Notes: a model not told the origin generated them from the sequence alone. A DNA stretch of 64,000 bases from Paludibacter propionicigenes WB4 (GCF_000183135.1 NC_014734.1:2418001-2482000); one strand, 5' to 3'. Shown: positions 1-9,803, counted from the stretch's first letter. Translations and numbers: made by a program.

Positions 1-987
1 ATGCGGCAAAACACGTTTATTCAAATCCTCTATTTTTGCTTTTACAGCATGAATAACTTCCGAAGGATTTTCGCCTTTACGCATTATCACAATGGCTTCA
101 ACCACATCATCTTCATTCGTCGTCGACCGTTTTCCATTATCATCAAAAATTGCATCCGAACGACCTACCAATCCCAAACGGGGTAGATTGGATACCTCCA
201 CATCGGCTACATCTTTTACCAAAACCGGAATGCCGTTGATGTTTTGAACCACCACATTCTTGATTTCGTTGATATTGTTCAATAAACCGATACCGCGTAC
301 CACATAAGCCTGATTGTTTTTATTGATAATATCACCACCAATGTTGATATTACTTTTACTGATGGCAGTGTATAAATCCAACGGCGTAATGCCAAGCGTA
401 CTCAGTTTTCCCGGATCAACTTTTATCTCGTAGGTTTTCACCATTCCACCAAAGCTCACCACATCGGCAACACCCGGCACGGCACGTAACTGGCGATCGA
501 TGACCCAATCCTGCATAGTCTTTAAATCACGCTGATTGCGGAAAGTACTTTTTAACGTGTAACGGAAAAGCTCACCCGTAGGACCTGTCGGTGGCTGTAC
601 CGAAGGCTGAACTCCATCAGGTAAATCGGCATTGGCAAGCAGATTAGTTACCTGCGAACGGGCATCTTTATCTACTACTCCATCATCGAATACTAATTTG
701 ATGTAAGACAACCCAAAAATGCTGGAAGAACGTAAGCTCACTTTCTTTTGAACCGGATTCATCGCAATTTCAATGGGAGTGGTAACAAATTTCTCTACTT
801 CTTCGGCACTCCGTCCCGGCCATTGTGTAATAATGCTTATTTCGGTATTGGTAACATCAGGAAACGCCTCAATGGGCATGTTTTTAAACGTTATTACACC
901 CGCAATCAGCAACAGGCCGGTGGCAAAAAGGATGAAATAATAATTTTTCAGCGAGAATGAAATTATATTTTTTAATAGCTTATTCAT
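1..987 (-). CDS. CzcA/CusA-family heavy-metal RND efflux pump, N-terminal part (runs off the left edge)
   Basis: Reading leftwards from an ATG at 985-987, an open frame of 329 codons continues to base 1 without a stop, so only the N-terminal third of a roughly 1000-residue pump is present. The start MNKLLKNIISFSLKNYY, followed by a hydrophobic helix, then NMPIEAFPDVTN, QWPGRSAEEVEKFVTTPIE and LRSSSIFGLSYIKLVF, is the typical beginning of metal-type (HME) RND transporters: inner-membrane helix 1 and the start of the periplasmic porter domain. Family members export divalent or monovalent metal cations from periplasm or cytoplasm using proton flow. It lies 10 bp after the adaptor gene and two genes after the channel gene, forming a complete tripartite set. 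The metal-specifying residues lie outside the window, so Cu/Ag versus Co/Zn/Cd cannot be decided. Confidence 0.93.
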   Translation of the reverse strand, partial: MNKLLKNIISFSLKNYYFILFATGLLLIAGVITFKNMPIEAFPDVTNTEISIITQWPGRSAEEVEKFVTTPIEIAMNPVQKKVSLRSSSIFGLSYIKLVFDDGVVDKDARSQVTNLLANADLPDGVQPSVQPPTGPTGELFRYTLKSTFRNQRDLKTMQDWVIDRQLRAVPGVADVVSFGGMVKTYEIKVDPGKLSTLGITPLDLYTAISKSNINIGGDIINKNNQAYVVRGIGLLNNINEIKNVVVQNINGIPVLVKDVADVEVSNLPRLGLVGRSDAIFDDNGKRSTTNEDDVVEAIVIMRKGENPSEVIHAVKAKIEDLNKRVLPH

Positions 988-997
988 GAGTTATGAA

Positions 998-2104
998 TTA
1001 ATCATTAAGTGCATCGTAAATTAAAATTGCTTGAGAAGCAATAACCTTGTCTCCCACCTTCACATCACCCGATATATAGGTACGATTATCGAAAGTACTG
1101 ATCACATCAACCGGTATAATTTTTATATCGGATTTTGAATGATAAACCATCACGTAATTCTGGCTGTGATCAAACACAATAGCCGAAGAAGCCACACACA
1201 TTGCCGCATGATTGCCTTCGTTTGTCACTTTTACATTGGCAAACATTTCAGGCTTCAAAGCATATCCCGGATTGGGTAACACGATACGGACTTTCATCAC
1301 TTTATTTGTCGGGTCGAGCACGTTCATTATTTTATCCACCTTACCTTTAAACACTTTATCCGGATAAGAAAGAGTGGTTACATCCACCTCGTCATTCAAG
1401 TGTATCTGACTGATATTGGTTTCGTACACATTGGCAATAATCCACACGTTTTTCAGATCGGAAACTGTAAACAAATTGCTGCTGTTATCGGCTCTGATAG
1501 ACATATCGTTGGTAGCAAATTTTTCCACCACAAAACCACTGATAGGGGAACGAACGATATACTCGCCATTGGTATTACCACCATTGATATGCAATACTCT
1601 TTTCACCCTATTCAGTTCCGATTGTGCCTGATCGTGGGCTGCTTGTGCCGATAACAGGTCTTTTTGCGAAGCCAATCCGCTTTTAAACATATCCTGTGCT
1701 GCATCCAGATTCTTAGCCGACACACGCAGGTTACTTTCGGCATTCACTAAATCGTTACTAATACCAGCCATTTCGGAACTTTTAATAACGGCAAGCACCT
1801 GACCTGCCTGAACATAATCTCCAAGCATTACTTTGATATTTTGTATTACTCCACTAACCATGGGGTAAATTTTGGCAACATGATCGTCATTGAAAGCCAC
1901 TTTACCCGAAAGCGTTATGGCATTTGTAAGTTGGCAATTCTGAACAGTATCAAATTTCAGTGTTTTTACCAACGAATCGGCTAAAACATATTTGGAGCTG
2001 TCTGCTCCGGCTGTTGCATCTGCTTTTTTGCAGGATTGAACAATAAACGCAATCGCAATGATGGCAGCAATAAGTTTTACGGGAAATAAATTTATTATTT
2101 TCAT
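998..2104 (-). CDS. CzcB/CusB-like periplasmic adaptor (membrane fusion protein), lipoprotein
   Basis: 368 residues. The N-terminus is a lipoprotein signal with Cys25 in the context IVQSCKKADA. The order is typical of efflux adaptors: a first half-lipoyl strand (KIYPMVSGVIQNIKVMLGDYVQAGQVLAVI, given here as residues about 80-110), a helical hairpin at about 115-170, the second half-lipoyl motif IVRSPISGFVVEKFATNDM, then beta-barrel and membrane-proximal domains to the end. The adaptor links the inner-membrane pump to the outer-membrane channel. Flanked by the channel gene (13 bp upstream) and the pump gene (10 bp downstream), so co-transcription is very likely. No His/Met-rich metal-chaperone extension is visible. 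Confidence 0.93.
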   Translation of the reverse strand: MKIINLFPVKLIAAIIAIAFIVQSCKKADATAGADSSKYVLADSLVKTLKFDTVQNCQLTNAITLSGKVAFNDDHVAKIYPMVSGVIQNIKVMLGDYVQAGQVLAVIKSSEMAGISNDLVNAESNLRVSAKNLDAAQDMFKSGLASQKDLLSAQAAHDQAQSELNRVKRVLHINGGNTNGEYIVRSPISGFVVEKFATNDMSIRADNSSNLFTVSDLKNVWIIANVYETNISQIHLNDEVDVTTLSYPDKVFKGKVDKIMNVLDPTNKVMKVRIVLPNPGYALKPEMFANVKVTNEGNHAAMCVASSAIVFDHSQNYVMVYHSKSDIKIIPVDVISTFDNRTYISGDVKVGDKVIASQAILIYDALND

Positions 2105-2117
2105 ATATTATAAGTTT

Positions 2118-3407
2118 TTAGTTTTTTAGATAATCTATTCCGGTGTAGAAGTTTAAATCTTCGAAGGCACTGATTCGATTGAATTTGATGGAATTAATCT
2201 GCAAGGTGTTTTGTTTGTAGGAATCATAAAAGTCCAGAAACTCCAACAAACCGATATTTCTGACCTGATAGTTTTTCAAAACCTCGCCCAGCAACTTGCT
2301 AAAGTCTTTTTCAAAACCCGCATCCCTGCTTTTCAACAGTTTATCGCTTTCGATTAGTTTTCCCATCGAGCTATAAATTTGTTCGTCCACACTTGCACGG
2401 GTAGCCTCAAAGTTTGCCTGATTAAATTTAATCTGGGCTTTAGCCGACTTTATATTTCCTTGATTTCGATTGAGGAAAGGCAGATCAATGCCAAATCCAA
2501 CTGTTGTTAGGTTGTTGATATAACTCCCTTGTTGATCGTAACCTAACTGAATAGTCAGATCAGGAACTGCCAACGCTTTTTGCAAGCTATAATTCTGGGT
2601 ACTTAAATCGGTATTGAGTTTCGCAATTTTCAAATCGGGACGAGTAGCATAAGCAGAATCGATAATGGCTGAAAGTGTGTATTTCAGAGGATCCAGATTA
2701 TCTAAAACTGCATTATTCACATTAGGAACCACATAAACATTCTTTGTTTGCAGCAACAAACGCAACTCACTTTGGATATCGTTTATCTGCATTTTCAAAT
2801 CGTTATACTCATTCTGAATACTATATAGCTGGGCTTTAATACGCAGCACTTCTTTCTCCGAGATATATCCTTTCCCGTTTTGCTGTGCGAAAGCATCCGT
2901 CACACGTTGTAAAGCTGTTATTTCAGAATCATACACCTTGGCCGATTGCAACAAGAAATGGATATTGAAAAAATCGGTGCGCAACGTATGTTTAAGCGTC
3001 CGCAGTAAGTCGTAAAACTGATACTCGGAGAGCGCAGCATTGGTTTGCGCTATTTTTAGCTGTTTGTTATGTTTACCCGCCAGCATAATTACCTGCGACA
3101 AGCCAACAGATAATTCTCCATTTTTCCCGACAGGAAAAAACTGTTTAGTGGCAGTTTGATACATGGTAGTTCCAACATTTAAAGTCGGATTAGGAAATAA
3201 TTTAGCCTGAACAACCAGGGCTTTCTGGGCGTCGATGTTGTAACGCTGAGCCAGCAATAACAAGTTCTTCCGGAGAAAGACGTTTTCTAAACTGTCTAAT
3301 TTCAAATTCAGCGTATCGGGTTTGATACCATAGTCTGTTTGCGATTTTGCTTCTGTTGCCAATATCAGGCACAGAGCAATGGTTGCAAGCTTTATAAGTC
3401 TTTGCAT
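2118..3407 (-). CDS. CzcC/CusC-like TolC-family outer-membrane efflux channel
   Basis: 429 residues with an N-terminal signal peptide ending near TEAKSQTDY. Two long helical repeats with TolC-family character follow: LLLAQRYNIDAQKALVVQAKLFPNPT... at about 50-80 and ATRPDLKIAKLNTDLSTQNYSLQKA at about 255-280, the latter followed by the familiar AVPDLTIQLGYDQQG and GFGIDLPFLNRNQGNI. These are the outer-membrane factor signatures of CzcC-type proteins from Bacteroidota. It forms the trimeric exit duct of the efflux complex encoded by the next two genes. It is the first clearly efflux-related gene of the operon; a 241-bp gap separates it from the small secreted protein gene upstream. Quoted segments are limited; the full repeats extend further. 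Confidence 0.93.
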   Translation of the reverse strand: MQRLIKLATIALCLILATEAKSQTDYGIKPDTLNLKLDSLENVFLRKNLLLLAQRYNIDAQKALVVQAKLFPNPTLNVGTTMYQTATKQFFPVGKNGELSVGLSQVIMLAGKHNKQLKIAQTNAALSEYQFYDLLRTLKHTLRTDFFNIHFLLQSAKVYDSEITALQRVTDAFAQQNGKGYISEKEVLRIKAQLYSIQNEYNDLKMQINDIQSELRLLLQTKNVYVVPNVNNAVLDNLDPLKYTLSAIIDSAYATRPDLKIAKLNTDLSTQNYSLQKALAVPDLTIQLGYDQQGSYINNLTTVGFGIDLPFLNRNQGNIKSAKAQIKFNQANFEATRASVDEQIYSSMGKLIESDKLLKSRDAGFEKDFSKLLGEVLKNYQVRNIGLLEFLDFYDSYKQNTLQINSIKFNRISAFEDLNFYTGIDYLKN

Positions 3408-3648
3408 TTGTTTTTTTGTTAGGTTAGTAAAAGTTGAAATGAAATCATGTTGAAAAGGACTCTCTTACAAAAGATTTTTGCCTACACACTAAGTTGATTG
3501 AAATCAATTTAATGATGATAGTCAGGCATCCATGCTTTCGTTACAGGACAACTAATGTTTAGTGCATGTAAATGAAAGCAGCAGGCATTTTCAATAAAGA
3601 AAACATCTACCTAAAATCTTTTTGAATAAAGAGGAATTTTATCTGTAA

Positions 3649-4053
3649 TTAAACAGACAGGGGCTGTGGAGGCTTGGCAGGAACTTCTTTGTAATAAAGA
3701 TTAACCACTTCATCGTTTCTCATAAGAAAGTGAGTAACATCTTTCTGAGTACATTCCAGTTCATAGGTAACTAATGTATCGGGAATCCATTTCAGATCAA
3801 AATGAACGACAGTTTGTTGTTGCTTACAATTGTTATCGGCGTAAGCTTTGTCGTGGAATGTATCTTTTGAAAAGCCTAAGCCATTTTCAAACAAAAACTC
3901 TATCAGCGAATCTACATAATCCTGATCGTCGGCAGAGTTTGTTATTTTTGAAGGGGTATAAAAGTCAATAGAATTGATGCTCAGATTCAAAGTCTGAACA
4001 ACAAGAAAAATAAGTAAAAACTGATAAGCTATTTTCTTTATTACGCTTTTCAT
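3649..4053 (-). CDS. Small secreted or membrane-anchored protein of unknown function upstream of the Czc operon
   Basis: 134 residues, not recognised. The N-terminus (KKIAYQFLLIFLVVQTLNL) is a hydrophobic signal or anchor helix; the rest is polar with two Cys (in NNCKQQQ and LECTQ) and a Pro-rich tail ending AKPPQPLSV. Small proteins of this kind often precede metal efflux operons in Bacteroidota; a role in metal sensing or periplasmic handling is inference. The gene reads in the same direction as czcCBA-like genes but is separated from them by 241 bp in which I see no gene and no clear terminator. A good -7 box lies only eight bases before the ATG, which would make the mRNA nearly leaderless. 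Confidence 0.7.
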   Translation of the reverse strand: MKSVIKKIAYQFLLIFLVVQTLNLSINSIDFYTPSKITNSADDQDYVDSLIEFLFENGLGFSKDTFHDKAYADNNCKQQQTVVHFDLKWIPDTLVTYELECTQKDVTHFLMRNDEVVNLYYKEVPAKPPQPLSV

Positions 4054-4061
4054 AACGAGTG

Positions 4062-4069
4062 CAAAGATA
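4062..4069 (-). promoter_or_regulatory. Candidate -7 box (TATCTTTG) for the efflux operon
   Basis: On the minus strand the sequence TATCTTTGC matches the Bacteroidetes TAnnTTTG -7 element. A T-rich stretch (GTTTTAT) lies about 18 bases upstream where the TTTG -33 element is expected. The start codon at 4053 follows after eight bases. Confidence 0.55.
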
Positions 4070-4968
4070 CAATCGAATTTATGTTATAAAACAGTTATGT
4101 TATAGTATTTAATAAAGCTTAATGCGTTTTTAGGGAATTTACAGATAATATGAAATATTCCTGAAACAACTAAACATGCACACAAGTAATTATAGAACAA
4201 ACTCTCTATATGCACCCCTAAAACCATTTACAGATTAAAATGGTTCAATTTTATATAAAATCAGTGCTCAGTTATTTGAGTTTCGTCAGAAAAAGCTTTG
4301 CAAAAAAGTCTTTTTGATTTCTTGATAATTGTCATGAGTATTCAGAATTGTAACATGGTCGAAGCATGCAAAGAACCAATGTCCTTTTTTTGATTCTTAC
4401 AAATCCGGTAATTATTAATGCCGGGATACATAATCCAGTCTGAAAACACATCCCTGCCCGATTACTATTTCGATGAAACACGTGAAAAGGGGGTTATTGT
4501 ATTTTGATGAAAAAACATACAGCCCTTCAATTTTGTTTTTAATCCCGTTTTTGATAAAACTCAATTTATATTTTCCAAAAAACAGCCATTCAATAAACAA
4601 TTATAAACCTGTTATTTAGTTCGAAAATTTGATTTTCTGTAGTGCTAAAATAGGGTTTTTCATTTTGCTTTATTTTCACATGTAGTGTTCTTATTGGGTC
4701 TGAAAATTTGTTTTCGGCTAATTGTTACTGTTACTTTGCAGCGTTAACTTATCTCAGCATACCAAGAATCACACCGTTATGAAACTGGATTTTGTCATTA
4801 CATTATCAATCGTGTCAAGGCTCCTCAGCTTTGAAAATTCATCCGCAAAATCGGAGGACTCAACTGAACTCGCAATTCAGAATGGGAATCTCAAAAACAT
4901 ATCCAACAATTCTAGCATAACTTATTATATAGAAAAAGTAAAAGGTTTAGTTGTTGTTTGGTTTTGGT

Positions 4969-4976
4969 TACGTTTG
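4969..4976 (+). promoter_or_regulatory. Candidate -7 box (TACGTTTG) of the first PUL
   Basis: TACGTTTGC fits TAnnTTTG; TTTA at 4946-4949 sits 19 bases upstream, close to the -33 TTTG. Transcription would start near 4983, giving a leader of about 240 bases before the GH144 ATG at 5222. Confidence 0.4.
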
Positions 4977-4988
4977 CAGGCAATAAAC

Positions 4989-5015
4989 GATTCTCCCTTT
5001 AGGGTTGGGAGAATC
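4989..5015 (+). promoter_or_regulatory. Stem-loop at the 5' end of the presumed PUL leader
   Basis: GATTCTCCC (4989-4997) pairs perfectly with GGGAGAATC (5007-5015) around a nine-base loop. It begins a few bases after the predicted transcription start, so it could protect the mRNA 5' end or act in post-transcriptional control. No T-run follows, so it does not look like a terminator. Confidence 0.45.
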
Positions 5016-5221
5016 GGCCTTGCAAATAGACTCACTCGTAATCAAAGAAACCGCTGCGCCCTCTACACTACCATATCAGATATCTATCGAATATCTGTTT
5101 TTCCACAAACGTACAAAAATTCAATCGTACCAATTCGGATTATTTATCCGTATCTGGGTTGAGTGCTTGTGCCTAAAACAAAATTATTTTAAAACGAAGT
5201 TACTATTACTTATCAAAAGCG

Positions 5222-6799
5222 ATGCAAAAAAGAATAATTATATTTAGCTTTCTAATTTTAGCCGTCAGCAGTAGTTTTGCTGAGAAAGTGAATAGCGTGG
5301 TACCTGCCAACCTGAAAGGTGTTGGTTATCCTGCGCACACCGAATTGACATGGGAAAATCATGCAGGATTTACCTATGAAATATACCGTTCTGCCGATGG
5401 TAACAGTAATTTCAGTAAAATAGCTGAGACAAATAAAGATAGTTATCTTGATTTCTTTGGAAAACCATTGCAGAAAGAAGCAACTTTCATTTATAGGATT
5501 CTACCAAAAGGATTATCCATGGATAGCAAACAAGTTACAAAATTTGAGATACGGGTTCAAATACCCACGTCATCGGATGAAGCTTTGCTGGATATGACAC
5601 AGCGTTATGCGACACGTTATTTTTACGATTTTGCCGACCCAGAAACCGGACTGGCAAGAGAACGGAGTAACGATGTAAATGGTAATATCGTTACTACAGG
5701 TGGAACCGGATTTGGAATTATGGCACTGATTGCCGGAGCTGAACGAAACTATTTCAGCAGAAACGATGCCTACCAAAAGATTAACAAGATAGTCGGTTTT
5801 CTCGAAAAAGCTGAACGTTTCCACGGAGCCTGGGCACACTGGTACAATGCCAACAACGGAAAAGTATTCAGCTTTAGTCAATTTGATGATGGCGGCGATC
5901 TGGTTGAAACAGCTTTTCTGACAGAAGGATTGCTCACCGCCCGCGAATACTTCCGCAACGGAAATGAAAACGAGAAAACATTGGTTAGCCGCATTACCAA
6001 GCTTTGGGAAACCATCGAATGGAACTGGTATACACAAGGTCAAAATGCCTTATACTGGCATTGGTCAAAAAACTATGGTTGGAAAATGAACCATCGCATT
6101 ACCGGGTTTGATGAAACATTGATAACCTACGTGCTGGCAGCAGCATCGCCAACGTTCCCCATTGAACGTTCTGTGTATGAGAAGTGTTATACTAATTCCA
6201 ATTACTATTTGAATGGAAAAAAATACTACGGTATCAAACTTGATCTGGGGATGGAGTATGGGGGACCACTCTTCTTTACACATTACTCATTTTTGGGATT
6301 GAATCCGAATGGTTTGTCCGACAAATACACAAATTACTTCGAACGAAACCGTTCACACGCGCTAATCCATCTGGCTTATGCCACTGAGAACCCTAAAAAA
6401 CATGTGGGTTACGGTGCAAATTGCTGGGGATTTACTTCATCCGACGACCCGATTGTAGGTTACAGCTCACACCAACCAGGCACAAATGATGAAAATGGAA
6501 CCATATCACCAACAGCAGCAATATCTTCAATAGTCTATACTCCCGATGCTTCCTTGAATGCTTTACGCCACTTCTACTTTGACCGAGGGAAACAATTATT
6601 CGGGAAATGTGGATTTTACGATGCTTTTAATCCCGGCATGGTAGAAGGCCAACAAGTAGTTCAGAGTTATCTGGCTATAGACGAAGGACCGATAGCGGTA
6701 ATGATAGAGAATTATAGAAGCGGATTGCTCTGGAAATTATTCATGAGTAATCCCGAAATTCATACAGGACTACAAAAACTAGGATTTAAAATACACTAA
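5222..6799 (+). CDS. GH144-family (glucoamylase-like) beta-1,2-glucan hydrolase, exported
   Basis: 525 residues. A signal peptide (MQKRIIIFSFLILAVSSSFA) is followed by an FnIII-like beta domain at about 25-115 (ELTWENHAGFTYEIYRSADG) and then an all-alpha (alpha/alpha)6 domain with the motifs TTGGTGFGIMALIAGAER, HGAWAHWYN, DDGGDLVETAFLTEGLL, GGPLFFTHYSFLGLNP, YGANCWGFT and DEGPIAVMIENYRSGLLW. These are hallmarks of the Pfam glucoamylase-like domain that defines GH144, whose studied members are endo-beta-1,2-glucanases and a sophorose-releasing exo-enzyme of Bacteroidota. It starts the operon, 37 bp before susC. No lipobox, so periplasmic rather than surface-anchored is likely; its partner at 18461 is a lipoprotein. 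Which one is endo- and which exo-acting cannot be read from sequence. Confidence 0.88.
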   Translation: MQKRIIIFSFLILAVSSSFAEKVNSVVPANLKGVGYPAHTELTWENHAGFTYEIYRSADGNSNFSKIAETNKDSYLDFFGKPLQKEATFIYRILPKGLSMDSKQVTKFEIRVQIPTSSDEALLDMTQRYATRYFYDFADPETGLARERSNDVNGNIVTTGGTGFGIMALIAGAERNYFSRNDAYQKINKIVGFLEKAERFHGAWAHWYNANNGKVFSFSQFDDGGDLVETAFLTEGLLTAREYFRNGNENEKTLVSRITKLWETIEWNWYTQGQNALYWHWSKNYGWKMNHRITGFDETLITYVLAAASPTFPIERSVYEKCYTNSNYYLNGKKYYGIKLDLGMEYGGPLFFTHYSFLGLNPNGLSDKYTNYFERNRSHALIHLAYATENPKKHVGYGANCWGFTSSDDPIVGYSSHQPGTNDENGTISPTAAISSIVYTPDASLNALRHFYFDRGKQLFGKCGFYDAFNPGMVEGQQVVQSYLAIDEGPIAVMIENYRSGLLWKLFMSNPEIHTGLQKLGFKIH

Positions 6800-6836
6800 A
6801 AAATTATGTTACTAACCATTTAAATTTAAGAGAACC

Positions 6837-9803
6837 ATGAGAAAAAAAACAATTTTACTCCTACTGGTTGCACTTGTAAGTGCCAGTTCGCTTTTTGCAC
6901 AAACTATACGCGTGCAGGGAGTGATTGTCGATAAAAAGACAGGAGAAACATTAATCGGCTCATCCATTATTCAAAAAGGTACTACTAACGGCACAACAGC
7001 GGGCGTTAATGGTGATTTTACCCTTTCGGTACCCCAAAACTCAGTTTTAGTTGTATCGTATATTGGATATGTATCCCAAGAAATTAAAGCAATCAATGCT
7101 TCAACATTACGAATTCGACTAGAAGAAGAAAACAAAGCGTTGGACGAAGTTATGGTAATTGGCTACGGTACTGCAAAGAAAAGTCAGGTTGTAGGATCTG
7201 TTTCTTCCGTTAAAAGTGAAGAACTCACCAAACAGCCGATGCTTACAGCAGCTCAAGGACTACAAGGCAAAACTTCCGGTATTCAAATTATCGGATCAGG
7301 TGAGCCCGGATCTCAACCACAAGTTCGTATCCGTGGAACTAATACAATTACTGCAGATGCAAATCCTATTTATGTTGTTGACGGTGTAATCACATCAGAC
7401 ATTACCAACATTAACACCAGCGATATTGAAAGTATGGATGTGCTAAAGGATGCTGCCTCTCAAGCTATTTATGGTAGTCGGGCTGCTAATGGTGTAGTAC
7501 TTATTACCACCAGAGCTGGAAAAACAGGAAAAGTCAGAGTAAGTTTCGACTCTTATTTTGGTGTTAAGTCAATGACTTCTAAAGTTAAGATGGCCGATGC
7601 GAAAACCTATGCAACATATACCAACGAGGCAAGAGCTTACGATAGTCAGCCTGCATTGTTTGACGTCAATACGCTCAAATATAATACAAATTGGTTTGAT
7701 GCCATCACTCGCGATGGTCTGGTGCAAAACTATAACTTTACCATTAGCGGAGGTACTGACAATGTAACCTATTATTTCAGTGCTAACCAGTTTGGTGATC
7801 AGGGAATTTTAAAAGGAAACGATTATAATCGTACATTGTTACGCAACAGTAACACTTACAAATTGGGAAAATATATTAAGTTTGGACATACCCTTAATAT
7901 CTCTTTCGCAAAAGACAATATGAAGCCCAATGAGTTTGCTGATGCATACCGCATCGGAACTACAGCTCCGGTAAGAGATACTAACGGAAACTACGGTTAT
8001 GTGAGCGGTTTAAGTGTTGCAAACCCAGTTGCAGCTCTTGATTATACACATAATTTTACTAATGACACCCGTTTCCAAGGCAATGTATTTGCAGAAATAA
8101 ACCCTACCCCCGAGTTGACAATTCGCAGCAGCTTTAACTTTAATAAAGCGGCAAGAAAGGAAACTAATTATATCCCTAAATATTACGTAAGTAGTGTTCA
8201 ACAAACATCTAAATCTACTTTGAGCATTGCCGATAGAGATAGTACCTACTACATAATAGACAATAATATTAATTTCCATAAAACTTTTATTGAAAAACAT
8301 GAAGTAAATGCGACTGTAGGGCACTCATCTGAAAAAGATAAAGGAACTGCACTTCTTGGAACACGTACAGGAGTTACTGAACAAGAAAATTTGTGGTATC
8401 TTGATCAAGGAGATGTTAATTCAGCAACCAATAATGGAAGTGGTTATGTTCTACAAAGAGAATCTTGGTACGGACGTTTAATATATACATTTGACCAGAA
8501 GTACAATCTAAGTGGAGTATTACGTAGAGATGGATCCAGCGCTTTCCCTGTAGATAAAAAATGGGGAACCTTCTACTCATTCGGGGGATCATGGATTGTT
8601 AACCACGAAAATTTTATGGCAAACCAACATCTGTTTGATGATTTAAAACTCCGTGCAAGCTACGGTAAAATTGGTAATGACAATCTTCCCTATGGAACAG
8701 GAACAATAACCTCTGTTACAACTACAGGAGCATACAACTTTGGTGGAAATAGCAGTCCTGTATCACAAGGATTGACTTTTGATCAGATAAAAGATGCAAC
8801 AATCACTTGGGAAACAACGAAAGGTTTTGATGCCGGTATCGAATTTTCAACTCTTGGCAGACGACTAAGCGGAGAAGTTTCTTATTATAATAAACTTACT
8901 AATGCTTATGTACCAATCACCATGCCTACTGCTTCAGGGGATGCTGACAATAGGGTAATTTCACAGGCGGCCGATGTACGTAATTCCGGAGTGGAAGTAA
9001 ACCTTAATTGGAAACACAGACTAACCAGTAATTTCGCATATCATGCAGGCTTTAATATTACGTTCAATACAAACAACGTAGACAAAGTTAGAGGTGGACT
9101 ACAGCTTAAAGATGGTAGTCTTGGTAATGGTAATATAGTTACCTATACTGTAGAAGGTCAACCTATCGGAAGCTTCTGGGTTTATAAAACCGATGGTATA
9201 TATAAAACTCTAGCAGAAGTAAACGGCTCACCACATCTTACAGGTACACAGGCCGGAGATCTTAAATTAGTGGATGTAAACAAAGATGGTGTTATTAATG
9301 ACAAAGACCGGGTATTCGAGGGTTCATATCAACCAAAAACTTATTTCGGACTTAATTTGGGATTTGATTATAAAGCTTTTGATTTCTCTGTTGACTGTTA
9401 CGGAAACCTTGGGAACAAGATATTCAATGGTAAAAAAGCTGTTCGCTTTGGTAATGACAATATTGAATCTGCAAGAGCAGAAGATCGCTGGAGTACAACA
9501 AATCCTAACGGAACACAACCTCGCGCTTCTAACGCAATTCCGGCACCATCCGATTATTTTGTTGAATCTGGAAACTTCTTCAGAATCAATAACATGACTG
9601 TTGGATATTCACTTCCTGCCGAAAAATGGCATGTTGGTCTTTCAAAACTGAGAGTTTACGCTACTGCTCAAAATCCTCTTATTTTGAAAAAATACAGCGG
9701 ATTTACCCCTGAACTTCCGGGATCTGCAACCGCATCAGGGATAGAATTGTCTATCTATCCAGTATCAACTACCTATATGGTGGGAGTTAACGTATCCTTT
9801 TAA
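6837..9803 (+). CDS. SusC-like TonB-dependent outer-membrane transporter (PUL 1)
   Basis: 988 residues. Signal peptide ending at LFAQ, then a carboxypeptidase-regulatory-like N-terminal extension (RVQGVIVDKKTGETLIGSSI, about 24-100), the TonB-box-proximal signature DEVMVIGYGTAKKSQVVGSV, the plug domain (PIYVVDGV, DIESMDVLKDAASQAIYGSR, NGVVLITTRAG) and a 22-strand barrel ending in the C-terminal aromatic GVNVSF. It imports oligosaccharides across the outer membrane, powered by TonB-ExbBD, with the SusD lipoprotein from the next gene as lid. It lacks the STN domain of anti-sigma-linked transporters, so regulation by an ECF sigma is not indicated. Substrate is inferred from neighbours to be beta-1,2-gluco-oligosaccharides. 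Confidence 0.95.
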   Translation: MRKKTILLLLVALVSASSLFAQTIRVQGVIVDKKTGETLIGSSIIQKGTTNGTTAGVNGDFTLSVPQNSVLVVSYIGYVSQEIKAINASTLRIRLEEENKALDEVMVIGYGTAKKSQVVGSVSSVKSEELTKQPMLTAAQGLQGKTSGIQIIGSGEPGSQPQVRIRGTNTITADANPIYVVDGVITSDITNINTSDIESMDVLKDAASQAIYGSRAANGVVLITTRAGKTGKVRVSFDSYFGVKSMTSKVKMADAKTYATYTNEARAYDSQPALFDVNTLKYNTNWFDAITRDGLVQNYNFTISGGTDNVTYYFSANQFGDQGILKGNDYNRTLLRNSNTYKLGKYIKFGHTLNISFAKDNMKPNEFADAYRIGTTAPVRDTNGNYGYVSGLSVANPVAALDYTHNFTNDTRFQGNVFAEINPTPELTIRSSFNFNKAARKETNYIPKYYVSSVQQTSKSTLSIADRDSTYYIIDNNINFHKTFIEKHEVNATVGHSSEKDKGTALLGTRTGVTEQENLWYLDQGDVNSATNNGSGYVLQRESWYGRLIYTFDQKYNLSGVLRRDGSSAFPVDKKWGTFYSFGGSWIVNHENFMANQHLFDDLKLRASYGKIGNDNLPYGTGTITSVTTTGAYNFGGNSSPVSQGLTFDQIKDATITWETTKGFDAGIEFSTLGRRLSGEVSYYNKLTNAYVPITMPTASGDADNRVISQAADVRNSGVEVNLNWKHRLTSNFAYHAGFNITFNTNNVDKVRGGLQLKDGSLGNGNIVTYTVEGQPIGSFWVYKTDGIYKTLAEVNGSPHLTGTQAGDLKLVDVNKDGVINDKDRVFEGSYQPKTYFGLNLGFDYKAFDFSVDCYGNLGNKIFNGKKAVRFGNDNIESARAEDRWSTTNPNGTQPRASNAIPAPSDYFVESGNFFRINNMTVGYSLPAEKWHVGLSKLRVYATAQNPLILKKYSGFTPELPGSATASGIELSIYPVSTTYMVGVNVSF

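Larger units (their letters stand above)
4054..5221. other. 1.17-kb region without a convincing gene, between the efflux operon and the first PUL
   Basis: AT-rich divergent spacer. Open frames of 61 codons (4415-4600, minus), 146 codons (4722-5162, plus) and 80 codons (5005-5247, plus) exist, but none has recognisable protein character and the last overlaps the start of the GH144 gene. A frame beginning at ATG 4780 follows a T-TACTTTGC box at 4731-4738 and could be a decayed gene. Near the right end are a -7 box (4969-4976) and a 9-bp stem-loop (4989-5015), read here as the promoter and 5' leader of the PUL. Two similar short palindromic strings GAAAATTTGnTTTTC occur near 4623 and 4701. Confidence 0.5.

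Noticed and set aside
4415-4600. 61-codon minus-strand frame
   Set aside because: Aromatic-rich chance frame in AT-rich DNA without ribosome-binding context.
4722-5162. 146-codon frame before the first PUL
   Set aside because: No domain or export signal, it contains the predicted promoter and leader hairpin of the PUL, and its codon pattern is poor; described only as part of the spacer.
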